A DNA stretch of 64,000 nt from Asaia lannensis NBRC 102526 (GTDB lineage: Bacteria > Pseudomonadota > Alphaproteobacteria > Acetobacterales > Acetobacteraceae). Shown one piece after another: positions 56,886-64,000 of this stretch. A program made the translations under genes and the position numbers. The notes under the pieces were generated by a model. That model ran no database searches, was not told where the DNA came from, and saw only the letters and a program-made list of their open reading frames with translations. The stretch is from the NCBI RefSeq assembly GCF_024054035.1, contig NZ_JAMXQU010000002.1:372001-436000 (forward strand), given 5' to 3'. Within the stretch, counting starts at the first letter, position 1; each line of letters starts with the position of its first letter.

Positions 56886-59852
56886 TCAAACGTGGCTGCC
56901 GACAGGCGCCACACTTGCCTCAATGATATCGCCAAGGGCAGCGGTAAACCGTGCCGGGTTGCAATCGCGCTCGACAGCACGCAGGGCACCGGAGCGGATC
57001 ATGGTCCATTTCTCCTCATTGCCGTACAGCTCGGCCATTGCGAAGGCGAAGGTGATCGGGTCTTCGCTTGAGGCGCTGACGATCTCCAGCCCATCCTCCC
57101 AGCCCATCTGCTGGCATAGCAGTCGGGTTGCCACGACAGGCAGTCCGTGAGCGGCAGCCTCATGGATCTTGTAGGGCAATCCTCCCGCATAGCGCGTCGG
57201 CGCAATGAACAGTCGGTGCGATCTGTAAAGGGCGTCGAGATCGTCGACAGCGCCGATCCAGTTCACCCGGTTGGCCCCGCGCAGGGATGACACATCCACC
57301 GAAGGATGAACGAAACCGGCCACCGTAATGCGCACATCAGGCGGGAGGTGTTCATCGAGTTCGGGCAGGACATCGTGGATCAGCCAGAACAGGCTATCGT
57401 AATTGGGTGCATCGACATCGTGAAGCGCACCCACGAACAGCATGTCCCGACGCTCTGCAAAACCGGCACGATCGGGACGCAGAGACAGGGCATGGCCGAG
57501 AACGGAAACGTTGTCGTACCCTGCCTTGCGCACCAGTGCAGCATCGTGTTCCGAAACAACGATGATCTGCTGACAGTAATGCGCGGCTTCCAGTTCGTTC
57601 GCGACCATCTCATCCAGCGAGGCAAGCTTCTTCTGGGGTGGATGAAAGCGCGCCTTCTCGATCGTCCGAGGTGCTGCAATGACTTCCGTGTCGAGAATGA
57701 CGCTGTCGACCGGCAGATGACGGCTCTGCTCTGTCAGGACCGGGAGCAGACGCGTCAGATTATGCGTGCGACCGATCCAGATCGCATCGTAATATCCTGC
57801 GCGTTCTTCGATAAACGCGTTGAGCTGACTGAGGTCGCTATGCGCCATCAACTCGATATCGTCGGGAAAGTCATTGGCGAGATCGAGGGGGCCGGTCGGT
57901 CGTGGCAAAACCGGAAACACCGTAACCTGATAATCGAGCGCGCTCATGGCCCAGAGCAGATCGTTGGACCGCACATAGCCCGAACCGAGAGCACGCACGG
58001 GAATACGGTCCTCGATAAACAGGATCCTGCGTTTCGTGCCGCGTTGCGAACGGGCAAGCACCGCATTACGCACATGAGCGGGAAGCTGCTGGCGCAGATA
58101 ATCCTGATGCTGACGCCCGAACACGCGATGATTGATCTTGATCTGGGCCTGCGACCCGATCGTTCCGGAACTGCCGAACTCCAGATGCTCGACCACGACG
58201 CTTGGATCGTAGACGATACGCTTGCCCGAACGCACGATGCGCAGACAGAAATCCGTATCCTCGAAATAGGCAGGCCGATAAAGCGTGTCGAACCCGCCAA
58301 GTGCTCTGGCCACGGCGCTACGCACCATGAGAAAAGCAGCCGAACAGTAATCGACGTCGCGTACGAAATTCGCTTCCGGTATCGTGGGATTGTCCTGACG
58401 GCGATAGCCGTAGGTCGCACCGTCACGCCAGATGATCGAGCCCGCTTCCTGAAGCCACATATTGCTGCGGATCAGCTTGGCGCCGACCGCAGCTACGTCT
58501 GGTGCACTATGCAACCGGCTTAACGCATTGCGTATTGCATGAGGATAGAGGCGCAGATCGTTGTTCAGATAAAGAACCGATGAGGCACGCACTTTTTCGA
58601 GTGCCGCATTACACCCATCGAGATAGCCGATATTATAGCGGTATCTCAGAACCTCAGCGCCACGTACGACCTGCTCGATATGTCTGGTTTCGTCATTCGA
58701 CGCAGAGTCGACAAGAACAAGCTGTATTGCGCCCGAATAATTCCCCCTCAACGAGGCAAGCGCCTGGAGCGTCAGCGCGAATTTATCGTGCAGTACCATG
58801 ATGACGGAGAGCTCGGGTTCACCCTCATAGGTAAAATCCGGTCCGCGTCGTGCGGTAATACGGCTCTGTATTCTGGCTTCGGCCTCGAAGAGACGACGGG
58901 TCTGATCTTCATCGGGAGGGGGCGCGTCGCCTCCCTCGCCATAACGTATTCTGCGCGCTACCCAACAAGTATAAAGGTTGTCATATATTCCGGCGTCGAG
59001 AAGCGCACGCGTCTGCGGCCTTTCTGCAAAAAGCCGCAGATTGACTCCCTCGGCGGGGCTACGCCCTTCGGAAGCGCCACACAGCACGAAATGCGCATAA
59101 CCATTACGAAATGCCCCGTTTTCAATGCTCGGAAGCACATCGCCGTTCACCCGCAGATAATACTGCTCGTCGAACCATTCCTGCGGATTGAACTGACGCG
59201 GGGTCTGGTTGGTAAGATAGTGATGCAGGCAGGAAACATAGCGCCCCGCCTCGATCTCACGCGCGACTTCAGGATAGATGGCACGATACCAGACAGGATC
59301 GAAATACCATGAAATCCTGTAGTGATCGGCGAGATCGGGTCGATCGAACACGATAGTGCCGAACAGACCTTTTTCACCAAACAGCGCGACTATATCGTCG
59401 GGGCAGGTGAAGGAAAGGGTCGAGGGATCGGCAAACCAGTGGCCGGCCAATCCCTGCAGATCTCCCGTCTCGAGAAAATGGTCGTACCCGTTCTCGTAAA
59501 GACCGTCTGCAATAGCCTCGCTTACGATCTCGGCGTAGCGGGTGCGATAATAGCTCTCGCTGAACAGCCAATGCGGTGCTCGCGTGCGATATCCTGTTTC
59601 GCAGTAATGATCGAATCCCGAAGCCAGTTCGCCACGGCAGATTTCGGCGTAGATTTCTGGAAAAGCCTGCCTGTACCAGGTTTCATCGAAATAGCGGTTG
59701 GGAGAAAAACCAAAGGATTTTCCGATCGTCTCATAATGCTCGGCGGCATCGCGCAGGCCATTGTCAGCGATTTCCGCTGCTGCCTCAGGATGCTGGTCGA
59801 GATACCAGGTCTCGTCGACCAGGCGCCATTTCGCGATGCGCGCTTGTTCCAT
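56886..59852 (-). CDS. Large multidomain glycosyltransferase (repeat region + GT2 + GT4-like)
   Basis: A 988-residue cytoplasmic protein. Residues 13-270 hold five copies of a 43-residue unit built on (D/S)E-x-(W/Y)Y...PE...HY...G...F. A GT2 domain (about 347-585) has ELSVIMVLHDKFALTLQALA, LYLNNDLRLYPHA in place of a DxD motif and YFEDTDFCLRIVRSG. A GT-B domain (about 608-980) ends in RYAGGLPYKIHEAAAHGLPV, the GT4 nucleotide-sugar signature. Two catalytic domains in one chain suggest a processive or sequential surface-glycan enzyme. No polymerase, flippase or nucleotide-sugar genes are nearby. Confidence 0.85.
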   Translation of the reverse strand: MEQARIAKWRLVDETWYLDQHPEAAAEIADNGLRDAAEHYETIGKSFGFSPNRYFDETWYRQAFPEIYAEICRGELASGFDHYCETGYRTRAPHWLFSESYYRTRYAEIVSEAIADGLYENGYDHFLETGDLQGLAGHWFADPSTLSFTCPDDIVALFGEKGLFGTIVFDRPDLADHYRISWYFDPVWYRAIYPEVAREIEAGRYVSCLHHYLTNQTPRQFNPQEWFDEQYYLRVNGDVLPSIENGAFRNGYAHFVLCGASEGRSPAEGVNLRLFAERPQTRALLDAGIYDNLYTCWVARRIRYGEGGDAPPPDEDQTRRLFEAEARIQSRITARRGPDFTYEGEPELSVIMVLHDKFALTLQALASLRGNYSGAIQLVLVDSASNDETRHIEQVVRGAEVLRYRYNIGYLDGCNAALEKVRASSVLYLNNDLRLYPHAIRNALSRLHSAPDVAAVGAKLIRSNMWLQEAGSIIWRDGATYGYRRQDNPTIPEANFVRDVDYCSAAFLMVRSAVARALGGFDTLYRPAYFEDTDFCLRIVRSGKRIVYDPSVVVEHLEFGSSGTIGSQAQIKINHRVFGRQHQDYLRQQLPAHVRNAVLARSQRGTKRRILFIEDRIPVRALGSGYVRSNDLLWAMSALDYQVTVFPVLPRPTGPLDLANDFPDDIELMAHSDLSQLNAFIEERAGYYDAIWIGRTHNLTRLLPVLTEQSRHLPVDSVILDTEVIAAPRTIEKARFHPPQKKLASLDEMVANELEAAHYCQQIIVVSEHDAALVRKAGYDNVSVLGHALSLRPDRAGFAERRDMLFVGALHDVDAPNYDSLFWLIHDVLPELDEHLPPDVRITVAGFVHPSVDVSSLRGANRVNWIGAVDDLDALYRSHRLFIAPTRYAGGLPYKIHEAAAHGLPVVATRLLCQQMGWEDGLEIVSASSEDPITFAFAMAELYGNEEKWTMIRSGALRAVERDCNPARFTAALGDIIEASVAPVGSHV

Positions 59853-59872
59853 GAGAAGCTCTCTCGCTCGCG

Positions 59873-62800
59873 TCAGGCTACCGGTTCGGCGGTATAGCTC
59901 GCCTCTACAGCCGCATAGGCATGCTGCACGACAGCCTCGGTGACCGCCTCATGTCGGACGGCCGTAATGATCCCGTCCTTGACACTCACGACCACATCCA
60001 GCGGCTTGATGCCAACCAGCTCGCCGACCGTATTGACCAGACACAGACGGTACGCCCCTTCCATCTCGGCCGCATAACCGGAGGTAATGGAAAGCCATCC
60101 TTCGAACCCGACACAGAGGGGGGCATCGTCAAAGATCGTTTTCACATCATGACGCAGGAAACGGCTGAGCGCGAAGAAAAACGCGTCGTTGGTCCCCTCG
60201 CCCACCAGAGCGACCGACATGCTACCCGCACGCTCGAGATGACGCAGGAAACCCCATCCACGGATGAAAAGATTTCCATCGTCGGTCAGCAAAGGCGCCG
60301 GATCGCCGATCAGGCCGCTCAGGGAGTCGATGTAATGCTGGAAATCGTTGTCGGCACGATGCACGGATCCGGCACGATGCAGACGATCGCGCTTGATACC
60401 GCGCAAATGACCGTCGGCGTGGGAGACGCGAACGAAGTCGCGCATGATCTGATCGTTCGACGGGCGCCCGACCTGGATTTCGTCGATCTTGCCACCCTCG
60501 ACCGAGATCTCGACCGAGGTCACCATGAAGGCACCCGCCCCATTGACGATATTGACGAGCGCCACACGGAACCGGCCTTCGCACCATTTGCCACGCAGAG
60601 CCGCCTGGCCTGCAAAACCCGACCGACGCGGCGCATTGGGGTAGCTCGAAAGCACATCACCACGTGCTTCGCGGACGCATGGCAGGAAAATCATCGGCGT
60701 GTTGTCGTCGCCGATAAGCACGGCATACATCGATCCCGCCGAACTCACCCCCGGCAGCACATGCCAGCCGCGGATATGGAATTCGTACGATCCGGCGAAA
60801 TCCTCAGGCTCGTTTTCAGCGAATACGAAGTGACAGACGTCGTCGATATAATATTCGGCGCCCTGGATCGCGTACCAGTCCGATACCGGTTCGGGCAATT
60901 CTACCGAGAGATCGCGGATGGTCGGCGGATCGAAGATATGACGCGGCGGCGCCTGATGGCGCCATGAAGCATGCGGCAGAAGGTGAACCTGACCGGCATC
61001 GATCTGCATCTCTGCCGTACCGAGCTCGCGTACAGGCGCAGCCTCGCGATAGACGTCGCGCATGTCATTGGCGTAGGCATCGGCCTGGGTCCACAGAGCG
61101 GGCGAGATATTGCCCATGATTTCGCGCCGGATACCTTCGGAAGACCGAAGCAGCTCGAGACGTTCAAGCACCATATTGGCGCGGCCGATCGGCACCTTGA
61201 ATCCGTTGACGCCATCCCTGACGCGGTCGCCCAGCGCACCGACATCGGTCACGATAGGAATAAGGCCGTTCTGCCAGGCTTCGGACAGCGAGATGCAATA
61301 GGTTTCGGGCCAGATGGACAGATTGAGCGCCACATCGGCCACCTGGAGGGCCGCAATGTCGCCCGCGGAATAGCGTCCGTAAACCTTCACATTAGGCCGC
61401 GGCTTGCCGTTGATGACCGCGTCGTATTCCGGGTGGATATAGCCGAAGATATGAAACTCGAAATGATCGGGATGCGCGATCTCGATCAGATTGAGAATGG
61501 TATCGGCCCCCTTCGTGCGCAGGAAATTGCCGACAATCGCGACCTTGAGCGGCCGCTCACCGAGCGGCTCATAGGCTTTCGGCACGATGGGAATGGTGTT
61601 CTCAGGCGAAGGAATACCGAGGATCAGGCTGCTTTTCTGATCCAGGATCGGATAGATCTCATGGGTCAGATTGCGCGAATGCTCCGTGCCGAACAGGATC
61701 AGATCCACCGAATGCAACATCTTGGCAATGAAGGCGCGACGCGTCTGTTCGCCACCATATTCGATATTCTCGGCAACCTTGAGAATGATGTCGCTGGCAA
61801 CCACCGACTTCACTTCATCTTCGATATAACGAAGGTCCTGGTTAAGCAGGTTGTAGCGCGAAGAAATCAGCCAGAAATCATGGGCAGAGAAAACGACACC
61901 CGCACCGCAGGCCTTTGCGATGATCGGCAGCGACAGCGCGTGATGGCCGAGATGCTGGAAATGGACGATATCGAAATTGTACTGGCTGATCGCATTCGAG
62001 AATGCCATTTCCTCCGGGCCGTCGCACATCGCGTCCATCCAGCCCACTTCCGGCACATCGTAACGTTCGACTTCCTGCCCGTTGGCGGTGGTGAGACGGC
62101 AATGCGGACCACGACGCAACCAGTAGAAAAATTCGATCTCGCGCCCCAGCATCGAGCACAAGGTCTGCTGATAGACTTCGACCCCGCCCCATGCAGCTTC
62201 GTGAATGGTCGAATGCGTGCACATCAGAACGCGCAGACGACGGCGACGCGGGGCCAGTTCGGTCCCCGGACGGGTGCGTCCGAAATTGGCCTTGGTCACT
62301 TCAGCCATATAGCGCAGGCGATGTTCGTAAAGATGGCCTTCCAGAACGGATCCCTGCCCGGCGAGCGCCGCATTGCGACGCAGCTCACGATCGCTCAGAA
62401 GAGCGGCGACGGCACTGACGACACCATCGACATCCCGCGCAAGAAATGTACCTTCGATCTCGGCGAAATATTTGGTGTCCATGCTTTCAGGCGCTTCGAC
62501 CACCTGCGCCGCACCGGCCAGGGCCAGTTCGTAGAAACGCGGCCCCGGCGCTGTCGCCTGACTGACATCGCCATGGCTGGCATAATCGCGGAACATGGTA
62601 AGCGTCACGGCGCTGGCATTAGCGAAATCGATGAACGCCTCATGGCTCACAGGGCGCTGTATGGCCAGTTCTGCCAGATCGGCAGGAAGCGGCGGCAGAT
62701 ATTCGTTACCCGGGCAGATCAGCTTGAGACGGGCCTTGGGGAAAGCTGCGATGATACGACGCAGCGTTTCAACACGATTGGGCCACATCGTGCCGGCAAA

Positions 62801-63229
62801 GAAGATATCGTAATCGAGATCTTCGCTATCTTTCACGTCGCGCTGGTGGATCGTCCGGCTCGCCGCGAGCGGGAGGTAGAAACCCTTGCCACGATAATAT
62901 TCGGCGCAGGACGGATCGTTAGTAAAGACGTAGTCGAAAAGGCTGGAATTATCGACATTGAAGTCACGCATGAACGGATCTTCGAACGTCCAGAGGATCA
63001 TCGTCTTGAAGGCGGGGCGTATACGGCGCATCAACTGCGTGTTGATGCGCTGACCATCGATGCAGATCAGCGTATCATGCTCACCTGAAGCCGCTGCTGC
63101 CGCAAGGGTCATGTTATCGGCAAGCAGAACCTGATCATGCCCGAACAGCGCGCGTGCAGCACGCTCAACCGCAAGCGTCAGATACGAATTCGGGTTATGG
63201 GTGTAGTTCGTATTGTAAATAACAGCCAT
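59873..63229 (-). CDS. Very large multidomain glycosyltransferase (CgeB-like + GT4 + duplicated C-terminal domain)
   Basis: A 1118-residue protein. Residues 1-315 resemble CgeB (LWTFEDPFMRDFN, FYLPLAASRTIHQ, FAGTMWPNRVETLR, ATAPGPRFYELALAG). Residues about 332-735 are a GT4 glycosyltransferase (THSTIHEAAWGGVEVYQ, VFSAHDFWLISSRY, KVAIVGNFLRTKGADTI, WPETYCISLSEAWQNGLIPI). The C-terminus has two related beta-rich units (about 812-920 and 980-1090), each with FxIRGW, AGSM and RxxLVN motifs. The ATG at 63229 has GGCGGGAAC upstream. First gene of the cluster; the upstream 63230-63361 is AT-rich. Confidence 0.85.
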   Translation of the reverse strand: MAVIYNTNYTHNPNSYLTLAVERAARALFGHDQVLLADNMTLAAAAASGEHDTLICIDGQRINTQLMRRIRPAFKTMILWTFEDPFMRDFNVDNSSLFDYVFTNDPSCAEYYRGKGFYLPLAASRTIHQRDVKDSEDLDYDIFFAGTMWPNRVETLRRIIAAFPKARLKLICPGNEYLPPLPADLAELAIQRPVSHEAFIDFANASAVTLTMFRDYASHGDVSQATAPGPRFYELALAGAAQVVEAPESMDTKYFAEIEGTFLARDVDGVVSAVAALLSDRELRRNAALAGQGSVLEGHLYEHRLRYMAEVTKANFGRTRPGTELAPRRRRLRVLMCTHSTIHEAAWGGVEVYQQTLCSMLGREIEFFYWLRRGPHCRLTTANGQEVERYDVPEVGWMDAMCDGPEEMAFSNAISQYNFDIVHFQHLGHHALSLPIIAKACGAGVVFSAHDFWLISSRYNLLNQDLRYIEDEVKSVVASDIILKVAENIEYGGEQTRRAFIAKMLHSVDLILFGTEHSRNLTHEIYPILDQKSSLILGIPSPENTIPIVPKAYEPLGERPLKVAIVGNFLRTKGADTILNLIEIAHPDHFEFHIFGYIHPEYDAVINGKPRPNVKVYGRYSAGDIAALQVADVALNLSIWPETYCISLSEAWQNGLIPIVTDVGALGDRVRDGVNGFKVPIGRANMVLERLELLRSSEGIRREIMGNISPALWTQADAYANDMRDVYREAAPVRELGTAEMQIDAGQVHLLPHASWRHQAPPRHIFDPPTIRDLSVELPEPVSDWYAIQGAEYYIDDVCHFVFAENEPEDFAGSYEFHIRGWHVLPGVSSAGSMYAVLIGDDNTPMIFLPCVREARGDVLSSYPNAPRRSGFAGQAALRGKWCEGRFRVALVNIVNGAGAFMVTSVEISVEGGKIDEIQVGRPSNDQIMRDFVRVSHADGHLRGIKRDRLHRAGSVHRADNDFQHYIDSLSGLIGDPAPLLTDDGNLFIRGWGFLRHLERAGSMSVALVGEGTNDAFFFALSRFLRHDVKTIFDDAPLCVGFEGWLSITSGYAAEMEGAYRLCLVNTVGELVGIKPLDVVVSVKDGIITAVRHEAVTEAVVQHAYAAVEASYTAEPVA

Positions 63230-63361
63230 GAAGTTCCCGCCTGCGCATCTCACCAACAAACGGGCAACCCCCGTCCGTCCATTGATCTGCCTTTAGCCTA
63301 ATCGCCTGTCGGGAAAAAGTGTTCAGGTGTGATTTTATAATTAAGTTGAATGTCAATTTAA

Positions 63362-63398
63362 CAAGAAAAAATAAAAGGGCTGCCGAAGCAGCCCTTTC
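63362..63398 (-). terminator. Intrinsic terminator of rpsA
   Basis: AAAGGGCTGC and GCAGCCCTTT form a perfect 10-bp stem with a CGAA tetraloop (63374-63397); on the minus strand TTTTATTTTTTC follows. It lies 28 bp beyond the rpsA stop. Confidence 0.95.
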
Positions 63399-63425
63399 AT
63401 AGTGTTTCTACGTTTTAACCGCAGA

Positions 63426-64000
63426 TTACACTTCGGTATTACGACGACGAATGGCAGCGCCGAGGATGTCACCGAGCGATGCACCGCTATCGGACGAACC
63501 GTATTCGTTGATAGCAGCCTTGTCTTCCTCGACCTCACGGCCGCGGATGGTCAGAGCCAGCTTGCGCGAAGCACGATCGACGGAAACGACCTTCGCATCC
63601 ACCTTTTCGCCGACCGCGAAGCGCTCGGGGCGCTGCTCGGCCTTGTCACGAGCCAGTTCGGCACGACGGATGAAGCCGGTCAGGACGTCGTCCACCTTCA
63701 CTTCGATGCCGTTGGTCTGAACCGAGGTCACGAGGCAGGTCACGATGTCGCCCTTGTGAACGCGCGACAGGGTATCGGCTGCAGGATCTTCCTGAAGCTG
63801 CTTGATACCGAGCGAGATGCGCTCCTTCTCGGGATCCACATCGAGCACCTTGGCCTGAACGACCTGACCCTTCTCGAACTTCGCCATGGCTGCTTCGCCA
63901 GCTTCGTCCCAGGAAAGATCGGACATGTGCACCATGCCGTCGATATCGGCAGAGAGACCCACGAACAGACCGAACTCGGTGATGTTGCGGATTTCACCTT
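63426..64000 (-). CDS. rpsA: 30S ribosomal protein S1, 3' part (runs off the window)
   Basis: The last 191 codons of S1; the 5' part lies beyond position 64000. Two S1 (OB-fold) motifs are visible: the end of one with VGLSADIDGMVHMSDLSWDE, FEKGQVVQAKVLDVDPEKER and a last one with VHKGDIVTCLVTSVQTNGIE, GFIRRAELARDKAEQRPERF. The C-terminal tail (LGDILGAAIRRRN) is typical for alphaproteobacteria. S1 binds mRNA leaders on the 30S subunit. Coding continues without a stop to the window edge, so a Met at 63962 is internal, not the start. Confidence 0.95.
   Translation of the reverse strand, partial: GEIRNITEFGLFVGLSADIDGMVHMSDLSWDEAGEAAMAKFEKGQVVQAKVLDVDPEKERISLGIKQLQEDPAADTLSRVHKGDIVTCLVTSVQTNGIEVKVDDVLTGFIRRAELARDKAEQRPERFAVGEKVDAKVVSVDRASRKLALTIRGREVEEDKAAINEYGSSDSGASLGDILGAAIRRRNTEV

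Noticed and set aside
60971-63088. A 705-codon plus-strand frame opposite the large glycosyltransferase
   Set aside because: Antisense shadow: it has no family resemblance and the coding strand clearly encodes GT4 and CgeB-like motifs.
63331-63356. TTGACA and TATAAA-like boxes on the minus strand before the large glycosyltransferase
   Set aside because: The spacing is 11-13 bp, too short for a sigma-70 promoter; the region is simply AT-rich.

Overview
The window reads as chromosome of an alphaproteobacterium, most likely an acetic acid bacterium (Acetobacteraceae, Asaia/Gluconobacter-like). The grounds are high-GC coding sequence, an ATP12-type F1 assembly chaperone, an rpoD-dnaG-yqeY block back to back with carAB-greA, System I (Ccm) cytochrome c maturation, and an S1 protein with an alphaproteobacterial C-terminus. 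The genus is inferred from protein style only. Almost all of it is core genome: there is no IS element, phage, CRISPR array, tRNA or rRNA operon. One end is open: rpsA runs off the right edge.

Layout. 1-12.1 kb (minus strand): a tightly overlapped run rarA > rluC-like > asmA-like > ATP12 chaperone, preceded by bcp and a second, larger AsmA/YhdP-like gene, a small Gly/Pro-rich exported protein carrying a C10 homopolymer, two paralogous exported proteins and aat. 12.3-22.7 kb (mixed strands): ecsC-like, an exported protein, an aldehyde dehydrogenase, a PadR regulator plus siderophore reductase operon with a perfect 14+14 nt operator, a phytanoyl-CoA dioxygenase-family gene divergent from a LacI regulator, a PPOX/FMN-binding gene divergent from a MocR regulator, and an EVE-domain protein. 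22.9-28.2 kb: ccmC-D-E-F-G-H-I, every junction a 4-nt overlap, without ccmAB. 28.3-31.7 kb: a 731-residue putative lipoprotein overlapping a DUF3142-like gene. 32.4-39.3 kb: envelope cluster lptF-lptG-lptD-surA-rsmA. 39.5-42.4 kb: cold-shock gene, cfa, and rpsF-rpsR-rplI. 42.7-47.8 kb (minus): yqeY, dnaG, rpoD, GNAT. 47.8-54.7 kb (plus): carA, carB, greA, ilvA. 54.7-63.2 kb (minus): an exported unknown and three glycosyltransferases, two of them very large and multidomain. The end is the 3' part of rpsA.

How the parts work together. The Lpt/SurA block and the two AsmA-family proteins serve outer-membrane lipid and protein assembly. Ccm genes deliver haem to c-type cytochromes of the oxidative periplasm. 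The yqeY/dnaG/rpoD and carAB/greA blocks are housekeeping genes that share one divergent control region.

The most notable observation is in that shared region. The carA reading frame carries an extra N-terminal helix-turn-helix-like domain of about 66 residues with its own strong ribosome binding site, and the intergenic DNA holds two identical TGGGAA-N5-TTCCCA dyads 40 bp apart. This suggests a carbamoyl-phosphate synthase subunit made in two forms, one of which may bind DNA at its own promoter, or alternatively a small regulator just upstream of carA that has been joined to it by an indel. The glycosyltransferase cluster, with a five-copy 43-residue repeat and a duplicated C-terminal domain, is the second point of interest.
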